This document shows, one piece after another, positions 37,144 to 46,700 of a stretch of DNA of 64,000 bases (its first letter is position 1; every line of letters starts with the position of its first letter). A program made the translations under genes and the position numbers. The stretch spans positions 682,001-746,000 of the forward strand of contig NZ_JACHWS010000003.1 in NCBI RefSeq assembly GCF_014191505.1, given 5' to 3'. The notes beneath the pieces were generated by a model. That model was not told where the DNA came from. It worked only from the letters and a program-made list of their open reading frames with translations, and did not search any database. This stretch comes from Hoyosella altamirensis. Lineage in GTDB: Bacteria; Actinomycetota; Actinomycetes; Mycobacteriales; Mycobacteriaceae.

Positions 37144-37218
37144 ATAATGAATGACGTTCGTTTAGTATGGGCACACCATGACGTGAATCACAAGACCTAT
37201 ACGAATGTGATTCGTATA
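37144..37218 (-). promoter_or_regulatory. Tandem operators upstream of the MFS-amidohydrolase operon
   Basis: A perfect 9-3-9 palindrome, TATACGAAT-GTG-ATTCGTATA, at 37198-37218, and a degenerate copy, ATAATGAAT-GAC-GTTCGTTTA, at 37144-37164. The perfect copy lies 72 bp before the annotated MFS start. Between them, on the minus strand, TTGTGA and ATACTA could be -35 and -10. No regulator gene is adjacent; a TetR- or GntR-type protein encoded elsewhere is likely. Confidence 0.65.
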
Positions 37219-37233
37219 AGTCCAATCCGCTCG

Positions 37234-38262
37234 CTATCCCTCAGCCCGCTCTGCGGCTGCCGACAACAGTTCGACGTACGAATCCAGTCCCCATGTCAGA
37301 GAGAGCGCTGTGGGCGGCGACACGGAGGCGATGAACGCAGTACCGACGACCTCAGCGACCGCGCCCCTCTGCACCTGATCCATCAACTCGGCTTCCGGCG
37401 AGGCGAGAAACGCCGCTGACTCTTCGGGAGTGTCGGAATACGTCACAAGCACGTCGCTAGTGAGATCACCCAGTCGCTCCTTGCTCAGCGTGAAGTAAAA
37501 CGTCGAATCACCACTGGCCAGTTCATCAAGGCTGTCTGCGGTCACGAAGCCGAGATCGAGCATGAACGCAACCCTGGGGTCCGCCGGCTTGTACACATAA
37601 AACGCTTCGGGGGTGTCCCACACCATCGCTACTGATTTACCCCGCAGTACCGGGTTCTCGGCGGCTTTGGCGGCAACCTGAACGTCGATGTCTTCTAATA
37701 ACTCCGCCGCTTTCGCTGAGCGCCCAAGCGCGTCACCGACAATGCGGATAGTGTCACGCCACTCTGTCGCCCACGGCTGATCGGGGTACGCCACGGTGGG
37801 AGCAATCTGCGACAACAGTTCGTACTCCTGCTCCGTAATGCCTGAGTACACGGCGAGAATCAGATCGGGCTCAGCGGCAGCAATCGCCTCGAACGGCACC
37901 TCGGTGACATTGGGCAACACTGTGGGCGTGTCCGCACCCTGTTTGTCGAGCGCATCCCGGATCCAGGGCAGCACCCCCTCTTCGTCGCCGCCATAACTCT
38001 GAAACGGGATGGCTGCGGGAACCACGCCTAGCGCGATCGCAGCGTCGGCGCTGCCCCAGCCCCACGTCACCACGCGATCCGGCGGCTCCGGAATCGCAGT
38101 GTCGCCGAACGCATGCGAAACGGTGACTGGCCCCGCTTCACCCCCCGATCCACCGGGACCATCGGGGCTATTGCCGCACGCCGCAAGCACGAACAGGAGC
38201 ACAGCAAGCACCGAGGCCCTCACGCCGCGCTGAGCCCGAAGTCGACAACCGATCCGCATCAT
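37234..38262 (-). CDS. FecB/FepB-type metallophore-binding lipoprotein
   Basis: 342 residues. The signal peptide ends in lipobox LAAC with the lipid Cys at residue 29, then a Gly/Ser linker. The class III binding-protein fold has DRVVTWGWGSADAAIALGV, EAIAAAEPDLILAVYSGI and the connecting helix typical of siderophore binders. It is the last gene of the ABC operon, 80 bp after the ATPase. Finding a FecB-type binder with an Opp-type permease set is unusual; it may deliver a metallophore to these permeases or to a system elsewhere. Confidence 0.88.
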   Translation of the reverse strand: MMRIGCRLRAQRGVRASVLAVLLFVLAACGNSPDGPGGSGGEAGPVTVSHAFGDTAIPEPPDRVVTWGWGSADAAIALGVVPAAIPFQSYGGDEEGVLPWIRDALDKQGADTPTVLPNVTEVPFEAIAAAEPDLILAVYSGITEQEYELLSQIAPTVAYPDQPWATEWRDTIRIVGDALGRSAKAAELLEDIDVQVAAKAAENPVLRGKSVAMVWDTPEAFYVYKPADPRVAFMLDLGFVTADSLDELASGDSTFYFTLSKERLGDLTSDVLVTYSDTPEESAAFLASPEAELMDQVQRGAVAEVVGTAFIASVSPPTALSLTWGLDSYVELLSAAAERAEG

Positions 38263-38342
38263 TCACTCCCGAGATGTTCTGACAACGGATCGAAACAATA
38301 TCTCCGACGAGCGTTCTACGGTGAAGTACCTGTCTGAACTGG

Positions 38343-39914
38343 TCAGATAGGAGAAGGTGCGAGCCCCACTGCAGCGACGAGCCGCTGAGTGTAGGGGTGC
38401 TGTGGCGCGCCGAGAACCTCACCGGCGGGACCTTGCTCGACAATCCGCCCTTGCCACATCACGGCGACCCGGTCCGAATATTGGCGCACCAGCGGCAAGT
38501 CGTGCGACACCATCAGATACGTCAGGCCCAAGCTCTGGCGCAACGTGTCAAGCAGCGCCATGATCTCGGACCTCAACGCCATGTCCAGGGCCGAAACTGG
38601 CTCGTCGAGCAGCAGAATTCTCGGTTCGAGCGCGAGCGCCCGGGCGATCGCGACGCGCTGCCGCTGACCGCCTGACAACTGGCGAGGTCTGCGTTCTGCG
38701 AAGTCATCTGTCAGACCGACGATCCGCAGCAACTGCGGAACGCGGGCATCCACACCTGCAACCCGGTGAATGTGCAACGGCTCGGCGACGATTGATGCAA
38801 TCGACATCAGTGGGTCGAGCGAGTCACCCGGGTCCTGCAGGACGATTTGGACTTCGCGTCGCAAGTTCTGCCGCTCAACTCGGGAGAAAGTGGACGGATC
38901 CTCTCCGAAAATGCTCAGCACTCCGGGCGGTGCTGTACCGGCGTGCAGGATCTCACGCAGCAAGGTTGACTTGCCCGCCCCAGACTCGCCGACAATCGCG
39001 AATGCTTCCCCGGCACGCACCGCAAAGGTCCCGTCTTTCAGCGCCGTCACCTTCCGTTCGCGTAGACGCCGTGCACGAAACGTCCGCGTCAGGCCCGCCA
39101 CGGACAACGCGACCGGGCCAGTCAGTGCGGGACGGTCGACGGACTCCCAGCGCGGGGTCGCCGCCACCATAGCCTGCAATTCCGCACTTCGCGGCGCCGC
39201 AATGACCTCCCGAACGGTACCGTGCTCGACCACTGATCCACCTTCGAGCAGAACCAGTTCGTCGCAATACCGCTCGACAAGCGAAACGTCATGGGTGATG
39301 AAGAGAATTGCGGTGCCCGTTTCGCGCTGCAGTTCACCGAAAAGCTCCATGATCTGAGCTGCGATCGTAGGGTCCAGTGCACTTGTCGGCTCGTCAGCAA
39401 TCAACAGGTCAGGTTTATTGATCATCGCCATCGCAATTGCTACGCGCTGCCGCATCCCACCGGAGAATTCGTGCGGATAGCTCCGCGCCCGTTGCCCGGC
39501 GTCCTCGATACCCACTCGCGTGAGCATCGCGACCGCCCGCTTCCAGGCATCTGCACGCGAAACACGTTGATGAATTCGCACCGCTTCGGCAACTTGCGCG
39601 CCGACAGTATGCACCGGGGTGAGTGAAGCAAGGGGATCCTGTGACACCAACGTCAGCCGACGGCCCCTCAGCCGCGATAATTCCCGGTCGCCTAGACCGA
39701 GTATCTCCTTGCCTCCCAGGCATACTGAGCCCGACGCCCGCAATTCATGTCCGAGCAGTCCCATCACCGCCAGCGCAGTGAGCGATTTACCCGATCCTGA
39801 CGCGCCAACCAACGCGAGCGTACGTCCTTTGCAGAGCGTGAACCCTATGTTGTTGACTAGCGTTTGCGAGCCGGTCCGCACCGTCAAATCCCTGACCTTG
39901 AGAACGCTTGTCAT
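38343..39914 (-). CDS. ABC transporter, fused double ATPase of Opp/Nik type
   Basis: 523 residues holding two complete ATPase units. The first has Walker A GASGSGKS (~36-43), signature SGGMRQR and Walker B LLIADEP. The second has GESGAGKS (~310), LSGGQRQR and LLLDEP. This is a DppD-DppF fusion, powering import through the two adjacent permeases. ATG 39914 overlaps the permease stop. Both halves keep all motifs, so both should hydrolyse ATP. Confidence 0.94.
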   Translation of the reverse strand: MTSVLKVRDLTVRTGSQTLVNNIGFTLCKGRTLALVGASGSGKSLTALAVMGLLGHELRASGSVCLGGKEILGLGDRELSRLRGRRLTLVSQDPLASLTPVHTVGAQVAEAVRIHQRVSRADAWKRAVAMLTRVGIEDAGQRARSYPHEFSGGMRQRVAIAMAMINKPDLLIADEPTSALDPTIAAQIMELFGELQRETGTAILFITHDVSLVERYCDELVLLEGGSVVEHGTVREVIAAPRSAELQAMVAATPRWESVDRPALTGPVALSVAGLTRTFRARRLRERKVTALKDGTFAVRAGEAFAIVGESGAGKSTLLREILHAGTAPPGVLSIFGEDPSTFSRVERQNLRREVQIVLQDPGDSLDPLMSIASIVAEPLHIHRVAGVDARVPQLLRIVGLTDDFAERRPRQLSGGQRQRVAIARALALEPRILLLDEPVSALDMALRSEIMALLDTLRQSLGLTYLMVSHDLPLVRQYSDRVAVMWQGRIVEQGPAGEVLGAPQHPYTQRLVAAVGLAPSPI

Positions 39915-40732
39915 ACCAGTGCCGCCTTGCTTGATTCGCGGTCGATCGTCCTGCGCAATCCCTCACCGATCAGGCCGACAGCCATCACGGTGGTGATGAG
40001 GAACGCGACAGGTACCAGGAAAACCCACGGGTAGGTGATTGCCGAGTTACTGCCAATTCCGATCAACGTGCCCAGCGACACGTCAGGCGGACGCACACCG
40101 AATCCGAAATAGCTGAGCCCTGCCTCCGCGATCACCGCGACACCCACATTGATGGTGCAGTCGATGATGAGAAGCGGCGCCATGTTCGGAATCAGGTGCG
40201 TACGGATGACACGCGGGCCGCGCGCCCCCATGTATTCAGCGGCGCGAACAAACCCGCGCTCCCGCAGGCTCATGGCACGGGCACGCACGATCCGGGAAGC
40301 GAGCGTCCACTGAAACATGGCAATGACGACAACGAGCAATAGCCAGGACTGTCCGCGCAGCACCGGGGACATGACGGCGACGATGAGGAATGTCGGAAGA
40401 ATCAACAGCATGTCCACGCACCACATCAGGCCCCGGTCGACTCTGCCGCCGTAGTAGCCAGCGAGGGTTCCGACGATGGCAGCGACTGCGGTGGACAGCA
40501 CCGCGACTGCCAGCCCGATCAGAAGTGACTTCTGCAGTCCCCGCATGGTTTGTGCGAGTAGATCCTCACCGAGGCGGGAGGTGCCCAGCCAATGCTCCCA
40601 AGAAGGTGGCTGCAGTACCGCGGCGTGGTTCTGCGCAATGTGATCGTGTGGGTAGAGCCACGGCCCAAGGAAAGCGATTCCAACGATCATCAACAAGACT
40701 GCGGAACCAGCCAGCGTAAGCGGGTGCTTCAC
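39911..40732 (-). CDS. ABC permease, DppC/NikC type
   Basis: 273 residues, about six transmembrane helices. N-terminal helix, then LGTSRLGEDLLAQTMRGLQKSL, and the EAA-type loop around EYMGARGPRVIRTHLIPN that contacts the ATPase. Overlaps both neighbours by 4 bases. Pairs with the DppB-type permease; the family carries peptides, nickel chelates and opine metallophores. Confidence 0.93.
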   Translation of the reverse strand: MKHPLTLAGSAVLLMIVGIAFLGPWLYPHDHIAQNHAAVLQPPSWEHWLGTSRLGEDLLAQTMRGLQKSLLIGLAVAVLSTAVAAIVGTLAGYYGGRVDRGLMWCVDMLLILPTFLIVAVMSPVLRGQSWLLLVVVIAMFQWTLASRIVRARAMSLRERGFVRAAEYMGARGPRVIRTHLIPNMAPLLIIDCTINVGVAVIAEAGLSYFGFGVRPPDVSLGTLIGIGSNSAITYPWVFLVPVAFLITTVMAVGLIGEGLRRTIDRESSKAALV

Positions 40733-41733
40733 GTGGCACCGTCCGTCCTGATGCGCGGATCAAGCATCACGAGGACGATGTCCGAGAGCCAGCCTGCGAT
40801 CACGATCACTACACCGATGAACAGCGTGACCATGGCGACAATCCGTGCGTCATGATCGTGGATGCCGGTTAGCAGCCAGTCCCCCATGCCGTGCCAGCCG
40901 AAAATGCGTTCGGTGAACACGCCACCGACGATGTGCAGGCCGAAACTGAACGCGAACAGCGACACCATAGGTATGAGGGCCACGCGAAGCGCGTGAATGC
41001 GCACGGCCTGGCGCCAGCGGAGACCTTTGGCGCGGGCTGTCCGCACGAAATCACTGTTCAGAATCTCGAGCATCGCGGCGCGCTGGTAGCGGCTGAAATA
41101 GGCGATTTGCGGCAGCGCGATCGCAAGAGTCGGCAGAACCATGTGCCGTATCCGGTCGAGCACCGCCTCCCATCCGGTGTAGTTCGCGCCGACAGTGCTT
41201 TCCCCGGAGAAGTAGAGGATCTGCGTCCCCGCCGCCTCGTTGATGGGTAGCCAGAGCAGCTTGAGCAGAGTCCCAAGGACGAACACCGGTATCGCGAGGA
41301 GTGCCAGAGTCCAGAACATCGTGAGGTGGTCGCTGGCGTGGCGTGAATTCAGCGCGCTGCGTACCCCTACGACAACTCCCAGGAGGATCGCGACGATGCT
41401 GCCCGCGAAGAACAGTCGCATGCTCGTTCCCGCCCGGGACCATAGCTCATCTCCGATCGGACGGCCACCGACTGTCGTTCCGAAGTCACCCGATGGGAAG
41501 CCAGCGATCCACTCGAGGAAGCGCAGCGGAATCGGTGAGTCGAGGGCGAGCCTCGCTGCCTGAGCTTCCAGAACGCCAGGCGGTGGCGGCGGCTGGCGCA
41601 TCTGGAGCTCAGCCATTGGGTCGAACGTCATTGATGCCAAAGCGAACGCAAAGAACGTGGCCGCCAGACACAGCAGGACACGACCTGCAAGCCGTCCCGC
41701 GAGGTACTGGCTGGCCGCGGCGGTGCGGGTCAC
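40729..41733 (-). CDS. ABC permease, DppB/NikB type
   Basis: 334 residues, about six transmembrane helices with the long periplasmic segment after helix 1 typical of DppB. The ATPase-contact loop is DFVRTARAKGLRWRQAVRIHALR. Overlaps the binding-protein gene and the second permease by 4 bases, so all four parts are produced together. Confidence 0.93.
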   Translation of the reverse strand: MTRTAAASQYLAGRLAGRVLLCLAATFFAFALASMTFDPMAELQMRQPPPPPGVLEAQAARLALDSPIPLRFLEWIAGFPSGDFGTTVGGRPIGDELWSRAGTSMRLFFAGSIVAILLGVVVGVRSALNSRHASDHLTMFWTLALLAIPVFVLGTLLKLLWLPINEAAGTQILYFSGESTVGANYTGWEAVLDRIRHMVLPTLAIALPQIAYFSRYQRAAMLEILNSDFVRTARAKGLRWRQAVRIHALRVALIPMVSLFAFSFGLHIVGGVFTERIFGWHGMGDWLLTGIHDHDARIVAMVTLFIGVVIVIAGWLSDIVLVMLDPRIRTDGAT

Positions 41734-43418
41734 TTCACCCAGCCAGCCTTCGCGAACCCGTAGTGAGCAAGCCCTCGAGCGCCGTAGTTGGCGAGGCCTT
41801 CACGAACCGCGTACGCGCCTGATTCCGCGTAAAGCGGGATGTGGTGCGCGTACTCCCAAGCGAGCCGATCAATTTCGTTGGCGATCTCGTTGCGCCGGTC
41901 CGTATCAAGCTCTGCGAGTCCTTCGTCGTAGAGTTCCTCGACTCCGGGAACGACAACTCGGCCGAAGTTCGAACCGAAGTCCTCTCCGTCGGGAGTCTGG
42001 AAGACCGGCCGGTCGTGAGCGAACGGGGATGCGGACTTGGTCCACTCGAACACAGCGAGGTCAAACGCGCCAGGTAGCAGGTAGCCGTCGTAGAACTGAT
42101 CGGATGGGACCGACACCACGTCGACGTGGACACCAACCTCGTTCAGCTGGTTGCGGATCACTCCCGAAACTGTGTCGAACACCGGTGCCGACTGGGCGAT
42201 GAGCCGCAGGCTCAGACGTTCGCCATCCTTGGCGCGGAAGTCCCCGTCGAGTGACCATCCGAGTTCATCCAGTGCGCTCGCGGCAGCTTCGGGGTCGTAC
42301 GGAAGGACATTTGAGTTGTCCTCATAGCCCGGATCAGTGGGCGGGAGAATATGGTTGCCGACGGCTTGAGCACCGGGCGAGATCGTACCCAGCACGACAT
42401 CAGTGACCCCCTGCGGGTTGATTGCCTGGGCGATCGCCTGCCGTAACTCGAGGTCATTGAGCATCGCGTCATCGGAACCGTTCAGCGTGAGCTGCCCAGC
42501 GCGCCGCTCCGGGGCGGTGCGGACCTCGACGCCGCTCATGTTCTGCGCTCGGGTGTACAGGTCGACATTCCCGCCGATCGGATACAGGTCGATGCCCCCA
42601 TTGGCGAGTTCATCCGCGCGTGCTGAAGCGTCAAGTGCGCGGAAGATGATGCGATCGAGCGGCGGAGCGGCGGACCACCACTCGGGGTTACGTTCGAGGA
42701 CGATCGCCTTCGCAGTGTCGTCGATGCTTTCCACCTGGAACGGTCCTGAGGTGATCGTCGGACCGTTCATCCAGCCTTCGTTGAACTCCTCCGCGTCCCC
42801 CGTGACTTCCAGCGGGAGGAGGAGGTTGAAGAGGCCCTCCCACTCGGCGAATGTGTTCTCGAACGTGAGGATGGCTTCCTTGTCTGTCTCACCGCGTTCG
42901 ACTGCGGCGACATCGCTGTAGCCGACCGTGCTGTAGCCCTCGAACGCCTCGTCGCTGCCACTGAGTGCACTCACCTGCGAGGCGAGATCTTCCCAGGTGA
43001 GCGGGCGACCGTTGCTCCAGACAGCGTCATCGTTGATCTTGTACGTAATTGTTTGCGGGCTGTCCGCCGTCAGCTCGGCGGAGTCGAAGAACGCGGTGTT
43101 CAGCTCATGCCCGCCGTCCGCACCATCGAGGTGAACGCTAGGCAGGATGGCTTCCGCCAGCTGCCAGGTCACGAGGCGCGCGCCATTGATCTGGATCGGG
43201 TTGTAGTTGGTGGGCAGCGCGTCGACTGGGATGCGCAGGTCTCCCCCGTCCTGTAGGGATGACGGGTCTTGTGGATTGATGCTCTGCGCAGCTGCGGCGC
43301 CGGTGACGCCGGGTGAATCGGTTTCCGATGAGCCGCACCCGGTCAGAGCAAGCGCAGCGGCAATGACAACCGCTCCACCTCCTCGCAACCAAGACGCAGC
43401 TGATGAACGTGTCGTCAC
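41730..43418 (-). CDS. Family-5 substrate-binding lipoprotein (Opp/Nik/CntA type)
   Basis: 562 residues, first gene of the import operon. Signal peptide with lipobox LTGC (lipid Cys near residue 28). SBP_bac_5 features: DDAVWSNGRPLTWEDLASQV near 150 and the later large lobe. The family includes peptide binders, NikA and CntA, the staphylopine-metal binder. GTG 43418 lies 60 bp after a Zur-like box. Together with the box this favours a metal-chelate ligand rather than a peptide, but the binding site was not modelled. Confidence 0.92.
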   Translation of the reverse strand: MTTRSSAASWLRGGGAVVIAAALALTGCGSSETDSPGVTGAAAAQSINPQDPSSLQDGGDLRIPVDALPTNYNPIQINGARLVTWQLAEAILPSVHLDGADGGHELNTAFFDSAELTADSPQTITYKINDDAVWSNGRPLTWEDLASQVSALSGSDEAFEGYSTVGYSDVAAVERGETDKEAILTFENTFAEWEGLFNLLLPLEVTGDAEEFNEGWMNGPTITSGPFQVESIDDTAKAIVLERNPEWWSAAPPLDRIIFRALDASARADELANGGIDLYPIGGNVDLYTRAQNMSGVEVRTAPERRAGQLTLNGSDDAMLNDLELRQAIAQAINPQGVTDVVLGTISPGAQAVGNHILPPTDPGYEDNSNVLPYDPEAAASALDELGWSLDGDFRAKDGERLSLRLIAQSAPVFDTVSGVIRNQLNEVGVHVDVVSVPSDQFYDGYLLPGAFDLAVFEWTKSASPFAHDRPVFQTPDGEDFGSNFGRVVVPGVEELYDEGLAELDTDRRNEIANEIDRLAWEYAHHIPLYAESGAYAVREGLANYGARGLAHYGFAKAGWVK

Positions 43419-43469
43419 AAAGAGTCCTTCCCCCGAGATTGAGCACGCCGACGGTGCTTACCGCACGGG

Positions 43470-43499
43470 AGTATATAGTAACGACAATCGTTTTCAATA
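43470..43499 (-). promoter_or_regulatory. Promoter with Zur-like box before the ABC import operon
   Basis: On the minus strand TTGAAA (43492-43497) and TATACT (43470-43475) are spaced by 16 bp, a strong promoter. The box 43479-43499 (core CGACAATcGTTTTCA) fills the -35 and spacer, so a repressor would exclude polymerase. Its right half AATCGTTTTCAATA is identical to the box before the biosynthetic operon; the left half is less symmetric (6 of 10 pairs). Confidence 0.65.
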
Positions 43500-43524
43500 A
43501 TTGCGCTGCTGGCTCCTAGAAACG

Positions 43525-43559
43525 AAAAAGCTCCGGTAGGCGCGGACTACTGGAGCTTT
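43525..43559 (-). terminator. Intrinsic terminator after the MobA-S9 gene
   Basis: A 13-bp stem with one wobble pair (AAAGCTCCGGTAG at 43527-43539, CTACTGGAGCTTT at 43547-43559), 7-base loop, followed on the minus strand by a run of T. It lies 14 bp after the peptidase stop and insulates the ABC operon promoter from upstream transcription. Confidence 0.85.
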
Positions 43560-43573
43560 CGGCGCGTAAGCGT

Positions 43574-46237
43574 TCAGTCTTCGTCGTTCCTGCCGGGGAA
43601 CTCCCCGGCCCCCAACGCCTCAGGCCAGGGTTCATCCTTCCCGAGCACGTGGCGTGACAGGAACGCATTGACAGTCTGGTACCAGACCTTCGCGTGCGGC
43701 GGACTCAGAATCCAGTGGTTCTCAGAGGGGAAATACAAGAACTGATGGTCCGAAACCCCCTGGTCATCCGCGGGCAGCGCGGACTCGGCATTCAGTTCGT
43801 ACCAGAGGCGCAGCGCCTCACCGATCGGCACCCGGTAATCCTTGTCCCCGTGGATCACAAGCATTGGGGTTCTGATGTCGGCCACGTACAGGTGCGGCGA
43901 GTTCTCGACCGCCATCTCGGGCGTCATTTCCCGGGCCCAGAACCACGCGGCGTCAGTCGTCGGTCCAAACTGATCGAGCGCCCAGAGGCTCGCGTGCGTC
44001 ACAATCGCCTTGAACCGGTCTGTGTGACCAGCGATCCAGTTCGCCATGTAACCGCCAAACGAACCGCCCATCGCCGCAGTTCGCGCAGCATCAATTTCGG
44101 GGCGCTGCTCAGCAGCATCCGTGAGCGACATAATGTCGGTATACGGTTCTTTGCCCCACCGACCCCAACCGCGCTGAATGAACTCCTGCCCGAAGCCCGT
44201 CGACAGCGCCGGGTCGGGAAGCAAGACGGCGTACCCATGCGCGACCATCAGCCAAGGATTCCAGCGCCATTGCCACGAGTTCCAGGAATTCAGCGGCCCC
44301 CCATGAATCCACACAAGCAGCGCAGCCGGGTTCGTTTCCGACGCATCGGATGGCTGGGCGAGCCAGGCACGCAGCGGCGTCCCGTCCTCAGCTGTCGTCA
44401 TCACTTCGGTCACCACACCGGGGACGGGCGGCGCCTCCGTCACCGGACCGGGCAATTCCCTCACCTCGCCGGTCGACAATTCGATGCGGACCGGATGCGG
44501 CGGACGAGAAATGGCGGCACGAAGCGCGTACACAGCGTCGCCCTCGGGTGCAACCACCACGTCTGAGTACGCCCCGTCATCTTCAGTGAGCTGCTGAACC
44601 TCTCCTGGGGTCGTCACGGGCACCAGGAAGATCGGACAGCGACTGTAATGATCAGCTGTGACAACCAGTGAGTTGCCGTTTGGCAGCCACCGGATCGACG
44701 TCGGCCACCGCTCCCAGTCCTGCGCGATCTGCGCGTTCTCACCGGTTCTGAGGTCATGAATATGCAGAGTGACTCTAGGGGGTGTTTCAGGGTCACCGTG
44801 AGCTTCACGCACGTACGCGACGAGGTTGCAGTCAGGAGAAATCGCAGGCGCGCCGAAATCGGCGTCCGTCTCATCGACGATGACTGATCGCTCACCTGAG
44901 TCCGCGTCTATACGCACAAGCTGGGTCCGCTGGCGGGCCAGCGGACCGGCGATCTGCCATGTCGACACCAAGAACGAACCGTCAGCGCTGAGATCTGCGC
45001 GCGCCTCCCGAAGCCCCGGCCCGGCTGCTATCCGAGTGAATTCCCCGGATGCGGGACCCGATCGAAGTCCGGGAACCTCGGGTCCAAGGTCGTGATCCCA
45101 GTAGCGGACCGGGTAGGCGGTGTGAACTATGGCATTGACTTTCGACTCTTTGCGCAGTTTGCGCAGCTTCGCGTCGTCGTCGTCCGTGGCGGTGTGAGGA
45201 TAGGTAGTCGCGGTGAACACCACCCGGTCCGCGCCCGTAGCCGCAAGGGCTGACGCCACCCCGCCGGGCGGGTTCGCGATCTCGTACGCCTCACCACCGC
45301 GGGCGGGAAGACACCAAAGCGAAGCTGGCGCGTCATCATCTTTCCCGCGCGCGGAGACAAACAACAGGTCCCCATCAGTTGTGAAGACCGGTGCGGCATC
45401 TCCCTTCAGCCCTGCAGTGATTTGACGGGCACTGCGCTTGCCCGCGGGGTCAACTTCCCAGAGAGCACCTATGAACTTCGTCGCGTCGTCGTTTATTTGC
45501 TCCACCCGTGTCACGAGCCGCGTCCCATCCGGCGAGATCACGAGTCCCGCCACTCGCGGGATTCGCAGGTATTCGTCGAGGCTGTGGAACGCGGATGCAG
45601 CGGTATCAGTCACAGTGTCGTTGTTACCATGGCTCACTGTCTTCTTCTCCTTCGAGCCTTGCAGTCCCGCTAGTTCACCGGGAGTGTTGACGTTGATCAG
45701 CTGCCGAGCGCGAGCGGACACATCCACCGAGACCGTGGTCAACGTGTCAACAAATCCGTACAAACTGCGCCGTCCCCCAACTGCATAGGAACGAGCCTTG
45801 GGGAGCGCAGACACTTTGTAGACCCCTGCAAGGGGCTGTAGCCGGGAGCCATCGTGCGCCAGCACCGCATCGGTCCCGTCGGCCTGGCAGTGCTGAGCGA
45901 GCAGAGTCACCAGTTCCGCTTCGATCAGCGGCATGTCCGTCGCACAGACGAAAGCCCAGACATGGCCACCCTTTTCCGCCGCCTCAAGCCCAGTGATCAA
46001 TCCTTGGAGAGGCCCGTGGTGTGCGACGGGATCGCGGACGACCGTCGCGTTGACTTCAGGCACCGTCTGACGCGGCGCCGCCACGACAAATACATCGGCA
46101 CACACCGGACGCACGGTCTCGACGACCGCGGCGAGGAAAGTGGAGCGCTCCCACGGGAGTGACGCTTTATCCCGACCCATTCGCAGCGATGCGCCACCGG
46201 CGAGGACTATCGCCGCGGGACGGACGTGCTGAGTCAC
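43574..46237 (-). CDS. MobA-like guanylyltransferase fused in frame to S9 prolyl-oligopeptidase-family peptidase
   Basis: 887 codons without a stop. Residues 1-~195 are MobA-like: [20 protein letters not shown] (nucleotide loop) and FVCATDMPL (metal Asp); MobA attaches GMP to molybdopterin. Residues ~200-887 are an S9 peptidase: a seven-blade propeller region, then the alpha/beta domain with GGSFGG (nucleophile Ser) and a C-terminal HGDKDYRVP and His. At the junction, GTG 45637 has GGAG 9 bases upstream and would start a 687-residue peptidase. So this may be a true fusion, or two genes in which the mobA stop has been lost. The ATG overlaps the aroQ stop by 4 bases. Confidence 0.85.
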   Translation of the reverse strand: MTQHVRPAAIVLAGGASLRMGRDKASLPWERSTFLAAVVETVRPVCADVFVVAAPRQTVPEVNATVVRDPVAHHGPLQGLITGLEAAEKGGHVWAFVCATDMPLIEAELVTLLAQHCQADGTDAVLAHDGSRLQPLAGVYKVSALPKARSYAVGGRRSLYGFVDTLTTVSVDVSARARQLINVNTPGELAGLQGSKEKKTVSHGNNDTVTDTAASAFHSLDEYLRIPRVAGLVISPDGTRLVTRVEQINDDATKFIGALWEVDPAGKRSARQITAGLKGDAAPVFTTDGDLLFVSARGKDDDAPASLWCLPARGGEAYEIANPPGGVASALAATGADRVVFTATTYPHTATDDDDAKLRKLRKESKVNAIVHTAYPVRYWDHDLGPEVPGLRSGPASGEFTRIAAGPGLREARADLSADGSFLVSTWQIAGPLARQRTQLVRIDADSGERSVIVDETDADFGAPAISPDCNLVAYVREAHGDPETPPRVTLHIHDLRTGENAQIAQDWERWPTSIRWLPNGNSLVVTADHYSRCPIFLVPVTTPGEVQQLTEDDGAYSDVVVAPEGDAVYALRAAISRPPHPVRIELSTGEVRELPGPVTEAPPVPGVVTEVMTTAEDGTPLRAWLAQPSDASETNPAALLVWIHGGPLNSWNSWQWRWNPWLMVAHGYAVLLPDPALSTGFGQEFIQRGWGRWGKEPYTDIMSLTDAAEQRPEIDAARTAAMGGSFGGYMANWIAGHTDRFKAIVTHASLWALDQFGPTTDAAWFWAREMTPEMAVENSPHLYVADIRTPMLVIHGDKDYRVPIGEALRLWYELNAESALPADDQGVSDHQFLYFPSENHWILSPPHAKVWYQTVNAFLSRHVLGKDEPWPEALGAGEFPGRNDED

Positions 46238-46698
46238 GACCGGCCAGTGAGGAATCCGACGGCCGCGACGTAGCCATAGACACCGAGACCACAGATGACG
46301 CCCTCAGATATGCCCGACACGTAGGAGCGGTGGCGGAACTCCTCACGCTTGTGAATGTTGCTGATGTGAACCTCGACGACCGGCGCTTCAACAGTGACGA
46401 GCGCGTCCCGCAGCGCCACCGACGTGTGGGTGAGCCCACCCGGGTTAATCACCAGACCAGCGCAGGTCTGCCTAACCTCGTGAATCCAGTCGATGAGCAC
46501 ACCCTCATGGTTGCTTTGACGCGCATCGATCGTGAATCCGCATGGACCTGCGGCCTCCTGACAGAGTCGCTCCACGTCAGCGAGGGAGTCACTGCCGTAA
46601 ATGTCGGGCTGCCGCTGGCCAAGGAGGTTCAGGTTAGGCCCGTTTAAGACGACGATGGTGCCGCTGCTACCGGCACCATCAATCTCACTGCTCTTCAT
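46234..46698 (-). CDS. aroQ: 3-dehydroquinate dehydratase, type II
   Basis: 154 residues; third step of the shikimate pathway, trans-dehydration by a dodecameric enzyme. [17 protein letters not shown] carries the catalytic Arg and Tyr, NPGGLTHTS the Asn/Ser region, and [17 protein letters not shown] the substrate-site His and Arg. An N-terminal extension of about 12 residues is variable. Sits between clpX and the mobA fusion, away from other aro genes. Confidence 0.94.
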   Translation of the reverse strand: MKSSEIDGAGSSGTIVVLNGPNLNLLGQRQPDIYGSDSLADVERLCQEAAGPCGFTIDARQSNHEGVLIDWIHEVRQTCAGLVINPGGLTHTSVALRDALVTVEAPVVEVHISNIHKREEFRHRSYVSGISEGVICGLGVYGYVAAVGFLTGRS

Positions 46699-46700
46699 CG

